Numbered from the stretch's first letter, positions 41,012-50,492 are shown. The stretch is 64,000 nt of DNA from Streptomyces sp. HUAS ZL42 (GCF_040782645.1 NZ_CP160403.1:4278001-4342000), one strand, 5' to 3'. A program made the numbers and translations. The notes: generated by a model not told the origin, from the sequence alone.

Positions 41012-41037
41012 GGGGCGGGGTCCTCGGACCCCGCCCC
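41012..41037. terminator. Bidirectional terminator between MFS and permease genes
   Basis: An 11-bp perfect stem, GGGGCGGGGTC (41012-41022) with its complement at 41027-41037, and a CTCG loop, lies between two convergent stops (40986 and 41056). Confidence 0.8.
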
Positions 41038-41055
41038 TTCGCCTGTGCGCCGGCT

Positions 41056-42510
41056 CTACGACCGGGTGATGGTGTCGTGTGCCTGGTTGCGGCCCGTGCG
41101 CTCGCGGACGAGTGCCACGGCCACCACGCCCGCGGCCACCAGGGTGGACAGGATCACCTGGTCGCGGCCGCCGCCGTCGGCGGTGTCGGTCAGCATGTAG
41201 CCGAGCACGAACGTGATCAGGGCGATGGTGGCCCAGGTCAGGTAGGGGTACAGCCACATCCTGACGACCAGTTTCTCCGGCGACTCCCGCTGGATGATCT
41301 TTCGCATCCGCAGCTGGGAGAAGCAGATCACCAGCCAGACGAACAGGGCGATGGCGCCGGAGGAGTTGAGCAGGAACTGGAAGACCGTCTCCGGCCACAG
41401 GTAGTTGAAGGCGACCGCGACGAAGCCGAAGACGACCGAGGCCAGGATCGCCGCCCGCGGCACACCGCGGCCTGTGGTCTGCCCGAAGGCGGCCGGGGCG
41501 TCATTGCGCCCGCCGAGGGAGAACGCCATCCGGGAGGCGGTGTACAGGCCGGAGTTGAGGCAGGACAGCACCGAGGTGAGCACGATGGCGTTCATGATCT
41601 GGCCGGCGTGCGGGATGCCGATGGAGCTCAGCGCGGCGACGTAGGAGCCGTCCTTGAGGATGGCCGGGTCGTCCCAGCGCAGCAGGGACACCACGATCAG
41701 GATCGAGCCCAGGTAGAACACCGCGATCCGCCAGATCACGCTGTTGGTGGCCTTGGTGACCGCTGCTTGCGGGTCGGCGGTCTCGCCGGCGGCCAGTGTG
41801 ACGATCTCGCTGCCCATGAAGGAGAAGACCACCATCAGCACGCCGGTGAGGATGGCGCCGGGTCCGTTGGGCAGGAATCCGCCGTGCGCGGTGAGGTTGG
41901 AGAAGCCGGAGGCGGGGTGGTCGGAGCCGGGCAGCAGGCCGAAGACGGCGAGGGCGCCGATGACGATGAACGCGGCGATGGCGACGACCTTGATGCCGGC
42001 GAACCAGAACTCGAACTCGCCGTAGGAGCTGACCGAGGCCAGGTTGGTGGCGGTGAGGACGACCATGACGATCAGGGCCCAGCCCCACTGCGGGACCGCG
42101 GGGATCCAGCCGGCCAGGATCTTGGCGCCGGCGGTCGCCTCGACGGCGAGTACCACGACCCAGAAGAACCAGTACAGCCAGCCGATGGTGAATCCGGCCC
42201 AGCGGCCCAGCGCGCGGTCGGCGTAGGCGGAGAACGAGCCGGAGGTCGGGTTGGCCGCGGCCATCTCCCCCAGCATGCGCATCACGAGGACGACGAGGAC
42301 CCCGACCAGGGCGTAGGAGATGAGAATGCCGGGGCCCGCGGCGGCGATGCCGGAGCCGGAGCCGACGAACAGGCCGGCGCCGATGACACCGCCGATGGCG
42401 ATCATCGACAGATGGCGGTTCTTCAGGCCGGCCTGCAGGCCGGAACCCGCCGAGGGGGTCCCGGTGGTGGCCACCGGGTCCGGAGCGGAGACAGGGGGAC
42501 GTGTGGTCAT
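41056..42510 (-). CDS. APC-family amino acid permease
   Basis: A 484-residue permease with 12 membrane segments, similar to the GABA/aromatic/basic amino acid permease group: LSMIAIGGVIGAGLFVGSG (first helix) and the FSFMGSEIVTLAAGETADP motif characteristic of the AAT family. A hydrophilic N-terminal 25 residues is not conserved. It is divergent from the GntR gene across an AT-rich gap that holds a perfect inverted repeat, so its expression is probably under that regulator. Confidence 0.92.
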   Translation of the reverse strand: MTTRPPVSAPDPVATTGTPSAGSGLQAGLKNRHLSMIAIGGVIGAGLFVGSGSGIAAAGPGILISYALVGVLVVLVMRMLGEMAAANPTSGSFSAYADRALGRWAGFTIGWLYWFFWVVVLAVEATAGAKILAGWIPAVPQWGWALIVMVVLTATNLASVSSYGEFEFWFAGIKVVAIAAFIVIGALAVFGLLPGSDHPASGFSNLTAHGGFLPNGPGAILTGVLMVVFSFMGSEIVTLAAGETADPQAAVTKATNSVIWRIAVFYLGSILIVVSLLRWDDPAILKDGSYVAALSSIGIPHAGQIMNAIVLTSVLSCLNSGLYTASRMAFSLGGRNDAPAAFGQTTGRGVPRAAILASVVFGFVAVAFNYLWPETVFQFLLNSSGAIALFVWLVICFSQLRMRKIIQRESPEKLVVRMWLYPYLTWATIALITFVLGYMLTDTADGGGRDQVILSTLVAAGVVAVALVRERTGRNQAHDTITRS

Positions 42511-42585
42511 CTCGACATCCAGGGAGGGAGAGCGGACGAGGGGTGCAGGTGCCGAGACCGGAAATTAGTTCACTGCGATCTAAAA

Positions 42586-42609
42586 AAACAAGGCATGGTC
42601 GCCTTGTTT
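42586..42609. promoter_or_regulatory. Inverted-repeat operator in the permease/GntR gap
   Basis: AAACAAGGC (42586-42594) and its exact complement GCCTTGTTT (42601-42609) are separated by six bases. The surrounding sequence is the most AT-rich stretch nearby (runs of A and T). GntR/FadR-type dimers bind such short palindromes; the adjacent GntR protein is the likely ligand. Confidence 0.65.
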
Positions 42610-42712
42610 AAGTGTTCAGCATGCTCTATTTTTTGCGCATCGCGGAACCGCCCCCTGGGAGCCTCTATGCGCAACACGGTGACCCCGCTCAGCAGGCCGT
42701 TAAGGTGGCGCC

Positions 42713-43423
42713 GTGGTGAATGCAGCGGGCAAGTTCGGACCCTACGGCGGCGGGGACACCCGTCTCCTGCCCGGCAGGGGTCCGACGGGCTCGGAACTCG
42801 TCCGATCGCGGATCGCACTGCGGGTGCGTCTGCGGTCCGTGTCACCCGGGGACCGGCTGCCGGACGCCGGCGTCCTCGCCGAGGAGCTGGGGATCAGTGA
42901 GATCACCGTGCGCCGCGCCCTGGAGGGCATGTGCCAGGACGGTCTGCTCGACCGCCGGCGGGGCCGGGCGGGCGGGACCTTCGTGGCGGAGGGCTGGGAC
43001 ACGGTCGTAGCCCTGATGCACGACGCCGACGAGGCGGCTTCGCTGGACGCCTTCCACCTGCTGCTCGAGTGCGGTCTCGTGGCGCACAGCGCCGGCGAGG
43101 TCGAGCCCGGTCCGCTCCAGGCGCTTCAGACGCTGGTCGGCGAGATGGACGTGTCCGACGACCCGGCACGACTGGTCGAACTGGAGACGCGCTTCCATCT
43201 CGACCTGGCGGAGGCGCTCGGTGGCGCCGGGGTCCGCGAGTTCGCCTCGGACCTGCTCGGCCGGCTCAGCCTGCTGCTGCCCGCACCGGCACCCGAGGTG
43301 ATACGGGCGCGGAACCGCTGCCACGCCGAACTGCTGGCCGAACTCGGACGCGGCGCGATGGATCCCGCCGTGCGGGCGGTGAAGGCACACCAACAGGCGC
43401 ACGAGGAGGCCCACCCCAGCTGA
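42713..43423 (+). CDS. GntR family regulator (FadR/FCD subfamily)
   Basis: A 236-residue regulator. After a 25-residue extension comes the GntR winged helix (SRIALRVRLRSVSPGDRLPD, then LGISEITVRRALEGM) and a helical FCD-type effector domain (LVELETRFHLDLAEALGG, with ARNRCHAELLAELG). It lies between two amino acid permease genes and most likely responds to an amino acid or amine. GTG 42713 or the next GTG codon 42716 may be the start; AAGGTGG lies upstream. Confidence 0.88.
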   Translation: MVNAAGKFGPYGGGDTRLLPGRGPTGSELVRSRIALRVRLRSVSPGDRLPDAGVLAEELGISEITVRRALEGMCQDGLLDRRRGRAGGTFVAEGWDTVVALMHDADEAASLDAFHLLLECGLVAHSAGEVEPGPLQALQTLVGEMDVSDDPARLVELETRFHLDLAEALGGAGVREFASDLLGRLSLLLPAPAPEVIRARNRCHAELLAELGRGAMDPAVRAVKAHQQAHEEAHPS

Positions 43424-43499
43424 CGTCCCGATAGGCCGACAGACCACAGACACCCGCGCCCCCACTGCGCACCGCCACACCGCACAAGGAGACGCTGCC

Positions 43500-44972
43500 A
43501 TGCCCGAGCCCGGAGCCGTCGGCCCGCCGCCGACATCGGGACCCGTCACCGGCGCGCCCCAGCGCCTGCGCGGCGGAGTTCTCGGCATGGCGGACATCGC
43601 CGCCGCCACAATGGCCAACGTCGGCCCGGCCATGAGCTTCTTCTTCGGCTTCGCGTTCCTGGCCACCACCGCGGGCGTCGCCTCCCCGCTGACCATCGTC
43701 GCCGCGGGCATCGCGGTCGCGCTGCTCGGCAACACGCTCGCCGAGTTCTCCCGGGCGCACCCCTCGGCGGGCAGCTTCATCACCTTCGTGGGCAAAACGT
43801 TCGGGCCGGTCAGCGCGGTGACCACGGCCCTGCTGGCCGGCCTCGGCTACATCATCGCGATGGGCTCCGTCATCGCGATCTCCGGCGGGTTCGTGCAGAT
43901 CACGCTGCACCACTACACCGGCGTCGATCTGCCGTGGATCATCTGGACGCTGCTGCTGACCGGACTGTCGGTCGTGCTGATGCTGCGCGGGATCGTGGTC
44001 TCCACCAAGTGGGCCGGCTATTTCTTCGGCGTGGAGATGCTGGTGCTGGTCGTGGTCTCCGTCGCGGCGATCGTCGAACACCGCGGCGACCTCTCGGCCG
44101 CCCCCTTCCTGCCGAGCCACATCAGCCACGGCCTCAACGGCCTGGCGGCCGGATTCCCGCTGGCGGTCTACCTGTTCATCGGCTGGGAGAACTCGGCGGC
44201 GCTGGCGGAGGAGACGGAGAACCCGCGGCGCAACGTCGGCCGCGCCGTGTTCTCCTCCGTCGCGATCATGACCGTGAGCTACATCCTCTTCTCCTACGCC
44301 ACGGTGACCGGCTTCGGCTACGACGTGACCCGGCTGGGCGACTCCCGCATCCCCTTCATCGACGTCGCCCACCACACACTCGGAGCGCTGGCGTTCGTCG
44401 CCTACCTCGGGGGCCTGACCTCCACCCTCGGTGTACTGATCGCCGGCATCAACTCCCAGGCCCGCCTGGTGTTCAACGCCGGACGCGAGGGACTGCTCCC
44501 GTCCTTCTTCGGCTACGTCCACCCCACGCGCCGTACGCCGACCAACGCGATCGTCGCGTTCACCGCCACCTCGCTGCTGATCATCGGCGGCTGGGGGCTG
44601 GGCCACCTGCTCGGGCCCGACGGCGGCTCGATGAACCCGGTGGTCTTCTTCGCCGAGTCCTCGACGCTGGGCGCCATCCTGATCCTGCTGGTCTACCTCG
44701 CGTCCAACATCGCCCTGCCGCTGTACTACCGCAGATACCGGCCACAGGAGTTCCGGACGGTCCGGCACCTGGTGCTGCCCGCGCTCGGCGCCCTGGCGAT
44801 CCTGGTCCCGCTCTACTACCTCGCCAAGCCGGGCCAGCCCGCGCCCTACAACTGGTTCCCCTACGCGGCCCTGGCCGCCCTGCTCGCCTCCGTCGGCTAC
44901 GCGACCCTCCTGGTCCGCCGCGACCCGAGCCTGGCGGAACGCGTCGGGTCCATCGTCGCGGACGTGGAATGA
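43500..44972 (+). CDS. APC superfamily amino acid/amine permease
   Basis: A 490-residue 12-helix permease of a different branch from the one at 41056: VLGMADIAAATMANVGPAMS opens the first helix, and FPLAVYLFIGWENSAALAEE is the conserved helix 6 motif of the EAT/amine-type APC carriers. AAGGAG stands eight bases before the ATG. It follows the GntR gene by 76 bp in the same direction and is probably regulated with it. Confidence 0.9.
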   Translation: MPEPGAVGPPPTSGPVTGAPQRLRGGVLGMADIAAATMANVGPAMSFFFGFAFLATTAGVASPLTIVAAGIAVALLGNTLAEFSRAHPSAGSFITFVGKTFGPVSAVTTALLAGLGYIIAMGSVIAISGGFVQITLHHYTGVDLPWIIWTLLLTGLSVVLMLRGIVVSTKWAGYFFGVEMLVLVVVSVAAIVEHRGDLSAAPFLPSHISHGLNGLAAGFPLAVYLFIGWENSAALAEETENPRRNVGRAVFSSVAIMTVSYILFSYATVTGFGYDVTRLGDSRIPFIDVAHHTLGALAFVAYLGGLTSTLGVLIAGINSQARLVFNAGREGLLPSFFGYVHPTRRTPTNAIVAFTATSLLIIGGWGLGHLLGPDGGSMNPVVFFAESSTLGAILILLVYLASNIALPLYYRRYRPQEFRTVRHLVLPALGALAILVPLYYLAKPGQPAPYNWFPYAALAALLASVGYATLLVRRDPSLAERVGSIVADVE

Positions 44973-45080
44973 CCAGGGGTGAACGGGTGCCGGGCGGGCC
45001 ATGCCAGGATGATGTTCTGACAGTCACTCACCACGGTTCAGCTGATGGCGGGATACCAGTCCAGGACGGAGCCAGGGATC

Positions 45081-45899
45081 ATGACCTCCCCCAGTGGCGG
45101 CAACGGCGCCCAGTCATTCGAGATCGACACGAGCAAGCCCCACCCGGCCCGGATGTACGACTACTTCCTGGGCGGTAAGGACAACTACGAGGTCGACCAG
45201 GTGGCTGCCGAGAAGTTCATCGAGGCGGCCCCGGAAGTGCGGTTGGCCGTCCGCGCCAACCGCAACTTCCTGCACCGCGCCGTCCGGCACGTCGTCGCCG
45301 AGGGCGGCATCCGGCAGATCCTCGACATCGGCACGGGCCTGCCCACCGAGCCCAACGTCCACCAGATCGCGCGCGCCATCGCCCCCGAGACCCGGATCGC
45401 CTACGTCGACAACGACCCGATCGTGAGCGTCCACTCCATGGCCCTCATGAGCGACGAGGCAGAGACCTCTGTCGTCCTGGCCGACCTGCGCGACCCCCGG
45501 GCCGTCCTCGACCACCCCGACGTACGCAAGGCCATCGACTTCGACCAGCCGCTGGCCCTGCTGCTGGTGGCCGTCCTGCACTTCATCACCGACGCGGAGG
45601 ACCCGGACGGCATCCTCGCCACCCTCCGCGACGCGCTGCCCACCGGTTCCTACCTCGTCCTGTCGCACGCCACGGTCGACATCCACGACAACGACCGCGA
45701 GGACGCGGTGAAGGTCTACAACAGCGCCACCGCCACCCTGAACCCCCGCCCCCGCGGCCGGGTCCTGGACTTCTTCGGCGATTTCACCCTGGTCGACCCG
45801 GGTCTGGTTCTGGTCCCGGACTGGCGCCCCGAAGAGGCACCCGAGCCCGGCACCCCGCCGATCGGCATCTACGGCGGAGTGGCCCGCAAGAACGGCTGA
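45081..45899 (+). CDS. DUF574 (S-adenosyl methyltransferase) family protein
   Basis: A 272-residue methyltransferase of the actinobacterial DUF574 group: the opening TSKPHPARMYDYFLGGKDNY is diagnostic, and ILDIGTGLPTEPNVHQIAR is its SAM-binding motif I, followed by RIAYVDNDPIV. Streptomyces genomes have many copies and the substrates are unknown. No operon partner is close by. Confidence 0.92.
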   Translation: MTSPSGGNGAQSFEIDTSKPHPARMYDYFLGGKDNYEVDQVAAEKFIEAAPEVRLAVRANRNFLHRAVRHVVAEGGIRQILDIGTGLPTEPNVHQIARAIAPETRIAYVDNDPIVSVHSMALMSDEAETSVVLADLRDPRAVLDHPDVRKAIDFDQPLALLLVAVLHFITDAEDPDGILATLRDALPTGSYLVLSHATVDIHDNDREDAVKVYNSATATLNPRPRGRVLDFFGDFTLVDPGLVLVPDWRPEEAPEPGTPPIGIYGGVARKNG

Positions 45900-45918
45900 G
45901 GACCGAGGGCCCGGCTCG

Positions 45919-46330
45919 ACGTTCCGGGCCTGCCCGAGGGCAAACGGCCCCGGATCAGCACCTGCTTTCTCATCGACGACTACTTCAGCCGCCTCGCCGG
46001 ACCCGCCGAACTGATACCGCCCCTGCCGGAGGAGGCCGAGGTGCCCGCGCGCCCCGGTCTCGCTGGGGCTGCCAGGTTCCCCTGGAGTTCAGTGCCGCCG
46101 AGTTGCGCCGGGCCGGTGCGCGGCGGCCGTTGGTGAGCCAGCCGGTGCGGCTGACGGGCGGACGGAAGCCGGTGCTGCCGGGCGGCGGGGACTCGACCAG
46201 ACGGCCGAACACGGACTCGGCGAGCCCCCGGTCCGGCCTGCCGGGATCGGTGGCGGCGCAGCCGGCCTCCCGGGATCGGTGGCGGCGCAGCCGGACTCCC
46301 GGGCCAGGTAGGCGATCGTCAGCCCGGCCG
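45919..46330. pseudogene. SCO2522-like gene broken by an inversion and a duplication
   Basis: On the plus strand, 45919-46038 reads PEGKRPRISTCFLIDDYFSR and AELIPPLPEEAEVP, a piece of the SCO2522 family. On the minus strand, 46330 down to about 46040 gives the continuation AGLTIAYLARESGCAATDPG, and after a frame change GLAESVFGRLVESPPPGSTG with FRPPVSRTGWLTNGRR, the family's C-terminus. So the 3' half lies inverted behind the 5' half. A 29-bp tandem duplication (46242-46270 and 46271-46299, one mismatch) causes the frame change. Confidence 0.65.
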
Positions 46331-47078
46331 CGACGGTGACATGAGCGCCCCGGGGAGACGACACGTCCGGTCCTGGCCTGCGGCGAGGTGCTTACCTGCC
46401 TGCTGCCCACCCGGCGGCCATCCCGCCGGGCCACCGCCCGGATACCGGCCGCGATGGCACGCCGCGACCCGGGCAGCATGGAACTGCTGCTCGATGCGGG
46501 CTGCGGACTCCGTCGGCAACAGCGCGTCCGTCGCCCAGCTGCCCGCCGCCTGACAGCACACCGCCGGGGTCCACTCCGACCCCGGACTGCCGGCCGCGCT
46601 GACCACCGACCGCGATGCGGACCACGGTCCCGCACCGGATCCCCGGAGCGTCGCATGAGCGCGGGTCGCGGTGACCGGCGCCGAACGGCCACCGGGAAGT
46701 CCGCTTCGCGGACGCGCCTCGGCCAAGAGCTAGGAGCTTGGCCCGACAGGCGCGCGAGAACACCTGCCGCACAGGGTCACGATGCGCACGGAACCCGGGC
46801 CGACCACCGAAACACCCCGGTACCACCGGCTCTGGGGGAAGCCCGGCACACGGCGCCCCGGACACCACCCGCGGCACCCGCTGGATCACCTTCGCAGGGG
46901 CAGCATCCTCGCGCCACGAACCGCGACTGAGCCCGCCCCCGGATTGCCACCACTGCCGCTCAAACATGGAATCTCGGTCAACTCACCCGCACGGCAAGGG
47001 CTTTCGAGGCATATTTGCCATGATCCGCCTCGCCCGACCGGGCGGGGACACCACGGGGAACCCATCCAGGAGTCTGCG
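46331..47078. other. Decayed stretch between the SCO2522 remnant and the amidase gene
   Basis: About 750 bp without a supported gene. Some local protein-like text occurs on the minus strand (ALLPTESAARIEQQFHAARV near 46500, and MFERQWWQSGGGL starting at 46967), suggesting old gene fragments. The last 100 bp, more AT-rich, should hold the promoter of the gene at 47079. Confidence 0.4.
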
Positions 47079-48011
47079 GTGACCAAGACAGGACCTCAGC
47101 GATACCCGGGCGCGAGCCGGGCGAACTGGTACCAGGACGACTTCGGCGGTGACGCGATGGAAGTCAACGTCGTCGTGCTCCACACCACCGAGGGGCGCAC
47201 GCTGCCGGGGTACGGCGGGGGGTCTTCCGCACCGAACCTGACGGCCGTGCCCGACCTCTCGGCGAAGAAGCTGAAGTGGTACCAGCACTTCGACATCGAG
47301 TCCTCGTCGAGAGCTCTGGTCAATCTGCGGGGCGGCGTCGAGACCAACACGGCGAACGTGTGCCAGGTCGAGCTGGTCGGCACCTGCGATCCGAAGACCC
47401 ACGCCAAGTGGACGGCCGCCGGGCATGCCCACGTGTACTGGCCGGACGCCCCGGACTGGGCGCTGCAGGGCGTCGCACGGTTCCTGGCCTGGATGCACGA
47501 GGAGCACGGCGTACCGCTGTCGGGGCCGAAGGAGTGGCCCGCGTACCCCAGCTCCTACGGCAAGGGCAGCGGGGCCCGGATGACCGGCGCCGAGTGGAAC
47601 AAGTTCAAGGGGGTCTGCGGGCACCTGCACGTACCCGAGAACGACCATGGCGACCCGGGTGCGATCGACTTCGCCCGGCTCATCAAGGAGGCCAAGGCCG
47701 ACCTGGACCTGGGCGACGGCAACCCCGGGGGCTCCGCCCCCTCCAAGCCGACGAAGCCCACCACACCGAAGATCCCCACCTACCCCGGCCGCAAGTACTT
47801 CCGCGACGGCGCCACCAACGCCCACGTCCTGCAGCTCGGCAAGCAGCTGGTGAAGCGCGGGTTCGGCGATCACTACCGGGTCGGGCCCAGCAAGACCTGG
47901 GGTGAGGCGGACCGGCTCAACGTGCGCGACTTCCAGAAGTCGAAGAGGGAGCTGAGGGGTGACGCCGACGGCTACCCCGGTCCGCTGACCTGGCGTCTGC
48001 TGTTCGCCTGA
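47079..48011 (+). CDS. Endolysin-like amidase with peptidoglycan-binding domain
   Basis: A 310-residue protein. The N-terminal two thirds resemble a phage-type N-acetylmuramoyl-L-alanine amidase: VNVVVLHTTEGRTLPGYGGG begins the fold, NTANVCQVELVG and the GVCGHLHVPENDHGDPGAID segment supply zinc-ligand His and the terminal H-x-D pattern. After a Pro/Thr/Lys linker comes a PG_binding_1 domain ending GDADGYPGPLTWRLLFA. No signal peptide is present, as in phage endolysins. CCAGGAGT precedes the GTG start. Likely a phage-derived or contractile-system-linked lysin. Confidence 0.8.
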   Translation: MTKTGPQRYPGASRANWYQDDFGGDAMEVNVVVLHTTEGRTLPGYGGGSSAPNLTAVPDLSAKKLKWYQHFDIESSSRALVNLRGGVETNTANVCQVELVGTCDPKTHAKWTAAGHAHVYWPDAPDWALQGVARFLAWMHEEHGVPLSGPKEWPAYPSSYGKGSGARMTGAEWNKFKGVCGHLHVPENDHGDPGAIDFARLIKEAKADLDLGDGNPGGSAPSKPTKPTTPKIPTYPGRKYFRDGATNAHVLQLGKQLVKRGFGDHYRVGPSKTWGEADRLNVRDFQKSKRELRGDADGYPGPLTWRLLFA

Positions 48012-48066
48012 GGGTTCGCCCTCAGGCGGGTCCGGGCCGCCCACCGTATCCGCGTGGGCGGCCCGG
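48007..48066 (+). terminator. Tandem hairpins after the amidase gene
   Basis: CCTGAGGG-TTCG-CCCTCAGG (48007-48026) overlaps the stop region, followed by a perfect 13-bp stem (48032-48044 with 48054-48066, CCGGGCCGCCCAC). No T-tract, but the combined strength suits termination. Confidence 0.6.
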
Positions 48067-48341
48067 ATCACGTCCGGCAGCGGGTGCCCCTCCGGCAGGA
48101 CGCCACTGGCGAACCGGCCGCCGGGCCAGGTCAAGGACGCCGGCTGCGCGCACAGCCACGGGTCGGCGGCGCAGGCCGGGGCCACGCACCGCTCCGACTG
48201 GGGCCGAGGCCGGCCTCGAGACCCAGGCGCTCCAGGCGCCCGCGAGGTGTGCCGGATCCCCGACTCGGCCGCGCTGCCGGTCGCGCTCGGGATCGCGATC
48301 AGCGCCGGCAGCGTCCGGGCGGCGGCTCCGCGTCCCCCGTC
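48067..48341. other. Gap behind the histidine kinase gene
   Basis: About 275 bp with frames on both strands but no recognisable product. A minus-strand frame gives Cys-rich text (CVAPACAADPWLCAQP) resembling the end of a secreted protein, not enough to call. Confidence 0.3.
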
Positions 48342-49757
48342 TCAGGCACCCCCGCCCACCGTGAACCCGATCACCGACCCGCCCCCGTCCCTCCGGAACG
48401 CGAACGGCGCTCCCCCATGCGCCAGGGCCACCTCCCGCACGATGGACAGGCCGAGACCGGAGCCGGGCAGGGAGCGGGCGTCGGCGGCGCGGTAGAAGCG
48501 GTCGAAGATGCGGACCAAGTCGCAGTCGGCGACTCCGGGGCCGCGATCGAGGACCTCGACGCGGACCGTGCCGGGCCGGGCGGGCCCGGCGACGGTGATC
48601 TCGATGGGTGAGGTGCCGTCGCGGTCGAACTTCGCCGCGTTCTCGACCAGGTTCGAGACCGCGCGCGTCAGCATCCCGGGCCGCCCGTCGGTCGTCGTGT
48701 CTCCGCTCGAGCGGACCGTGATCCGCCGTCCGCTGCGGCGGCGGGTCAGGCCCGCCACCTCCTCGGCGATGTCGGCGAGGTCGACCCGCTGCGGCGGCTC
48801 GGTGTCGGACTGGCCGGCCGCCAGGTCGACCAACTCGTTGACCAGGTCGGTGAGTTCGCGGGCCTCCTGGGTCAGGTCCGCCACCAGTTCGTCGCGGGTG
48901 GCGGGCGGGAGTTCGTCGATCCTGCGCAGCAGCGAGATGTTCGTACGCAACGACGTCAGCGGCGTACGCAGTTCGTGTCCCGCGTCCTGGACCAGACGGC
49001 GCTGGTCCTCCTCGGACTGGGCGAGGCGGCCCAGCATGCGGTCGAAGGCACGGCCGAGGCGGCCCACCTCGTCGTAGCCGGTGACGGGCACCTGGATGCC
49101 GAGGCGGCGGGTGCGCGCGACGTCCTCGGCGGCCGAGGTGAGGACGACCAGGCGGCGGGTGATGCGCCGCGCCAGCCACCAGCCGAACAGTCCTGCGAGC
49201 GTCACGACGGCCGCCATCAGCAGGAACGTCCGCTGCTGCAACGCCCGCAGCAGGTCCTCGGTGTCGCTGAACTCCTGCGCGACCTGCACCGCGCCCCGGC
49301 CGCCGCCGAGGGAGACCGTCGCGATGCGGTAGATGTCGCTGCCCACCTCGACGTCCTTGTGCTCGGTCAGCCCGCCGGCGGCGGCGCCGGCCGCGACCCT
49401 CCGGTCGGCGGCCGTGACCGGCAGCCCCGGGCTGCCCGGGTCGACGACGCCGCCGTCCGGACCGAGCACCTGCACGTCCGTGCGGGCGGGCCGCACCAGG
49501 TCATGACCGGGGGCCGACGAGGAGAAGTCCTCGGGCGTCATCCGGCGCTGGCGCACCTCGTCCCGCAGGTCCTGCACGACCTCGTCGAACACCGACTGCT
49601 GGTCCACGCGCACCAGCCGGGCGGCGGCGTTGTACGACAGGATGCCCACGAGGACGGTGACGGCCGCGGTCACCGCCGCGAAGGACACCGCGAACGTGGT
49701 GCCGAGCGAGACCAGCTTCGGCCGCCGTCCGGTCAGCAGCCGGCGGAGACGGCCCAC
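48342..49757 (-). CDS. Sensor histidine kinase (MprB-like)
   Basis: A 471-residue membrane kinase: first helix at about residues 18-42, an extracytoplasmic sensor of about 120 residues, a second helix (FLLMAAVVTLAGLFGWWLAR), HAMP, then an H-box (VQDAGHELRTPLTSLRTN) and the ATPase domain with VENAAKFDRDG (N-box) and GSGLGLSIV (G-box). GTG starts immediately after the response regulator's stop, so the pair is one operon. Resembles the envelope-stress MprAB/CseBC type; the signal is unknown. Confidence 0.93.
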   Translation of the reverse strand: MGRLRRLLTGRRPKLVSLGTTFAVSFAAVTAAVTVLVGILSYNAAARLVRVDQQSVFDEVVQDLRDEVRQRRMTPEDFSSSAPGHDLVRPARTDVQVLGPDGGVVDPGSPGLPVTAADRRVAAGAAAGGLTEHKDVEVGSDIYRIATVSLGGGRGAVQVAQEFSDTEDLLRALQQRTFLLMAAVVTLAGLFGWWLARRITRRLVVLTSAAEDVARTRRLGIQVPVTGYDEVGRLGRAFDRMLGRLAQSEEDQRRLVQDAGHELRTPLTSLRTNISLLRRIDELPPATRDELVADLTQEARELTDLVNELVDLAAGQSDTEPPQRVDLADIAEEVAGLTRRRSGRRITVRSSGDTTTDGRPGMLTRAVSNLVENAAKFDRDGTSPIEITVAGPARPGTVRVEVLDRGPGVADCDLVRIFDRFYRAADARSLPGSGLGLSIVREVALAHGGAPFAFRRDGGGSVIGFTVGGGA

Positions 49758-50492
49758 TCAGTCCTCCCGCAGCACGTAACCCACCCCGCGGACCGTGTGG
49801 ATCAGCTGCGGCGCGCCCGGCTCGTCGAGCTTGCGGCGCAGGTAGCCGACGTACACGGCGAGGTTCTTGGAGCCGGGCCCGAAGTCGTAGCCCCAGATGC
49901 GGTCGTAGATCGTGGAGTGGTCGAGGACGATGCCGGCGTTGCGCACGAGCAGTTCGAGCAGCTCGAACTCGGTGCGGGTCAGCTCCAGCTCACGGCCGCC
50001 GCGCCAGGCCCGGCGGGCCTGCGGGTCCATGCGCAGGCCCGCCGCCTCCAGATACCGCTCGGGGGTCTGCGAGGCCTGCTTCGGAATGTCGACGCGGACC
50101 TCGCTGACCGGGGTCTCGGGGGCCGGGCTGGTGCGGCGCAGCAGGGCGCGCAGCCTGGCGAAGACCTCCTCGACGTCGAACGGCTTGAGGACGTAGTCGT
50201 CCGCGCCCGCGTCCAGGCCCGCGATCCGGTCCGCGGTCTCGACGAGCGCGGTGAGCATGAGGATGGGGGTGCGGTCGCCCTCGGCGCGCAGCACCCGGCA
50301 GACCTGCAGCCCGTCGATGCCGGGCATCATCACGTCCAGGACGAGCACGTCCGGCGGCGTCCTGTGGGCATGCGCCAGCGCCTCCACCCCGTCGGCGACC
50401 GCGGTGACCCGGTAGCCCTCCAGGGTCAGGGCGCGTTCCAGGGCGTGGCGGATGGCGCGGTCGTCTTCGGCGAGGAGCACAGTCTGGGGCAC
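49758..50492 (-). CDS. OmpR-family response regulator (MprA-like)
   Basis: A 244-residue regulator. The receiver domain shows the acidic pocket (LLAEDDRAI), the phospho-Asp strand LVLDVMMPGIDG and the conserved Lys in YVLKPFD; a winged-helix output domain follows from about residue 150 (RTEFELLELLVRNAGIVLDH, RRKLDEPG, HTVRGVGYVLR). A 30-residue linker between the domains (SEVRVDIPKQASQTPERYLE) is longer than usual. First gene of the two-component operon. Confidence 0.95.
   Translation of the reverse strand: MPQTVLLAEDDRAIRHALERALTLEGYRVTAVADGVEALAHAHRTPPDVLVLDVMMPGIDGLQVCRVLRAEGDRTPILMLTALVETADRIAGLDAGADDYVLKPFDVEEVFARLRALLRRTSPAPETPVSEVRVDIPKQASQTPERYLEAAGLRMDPQARRAWRGGRELELTRTEFELLELLVRNAGIVLDHSTIYDRIWGYDFGPGSKNLAVYVGYLRRKLDEPGAPQLIHTVRGVGYVLRED

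Noticed and set aside
46983..48185. 400-codon minus-strand frame opposite the amidase gene
   Set aside because: It mirrors a gene with good motifs and a ribosome site; its own product has no domain features.
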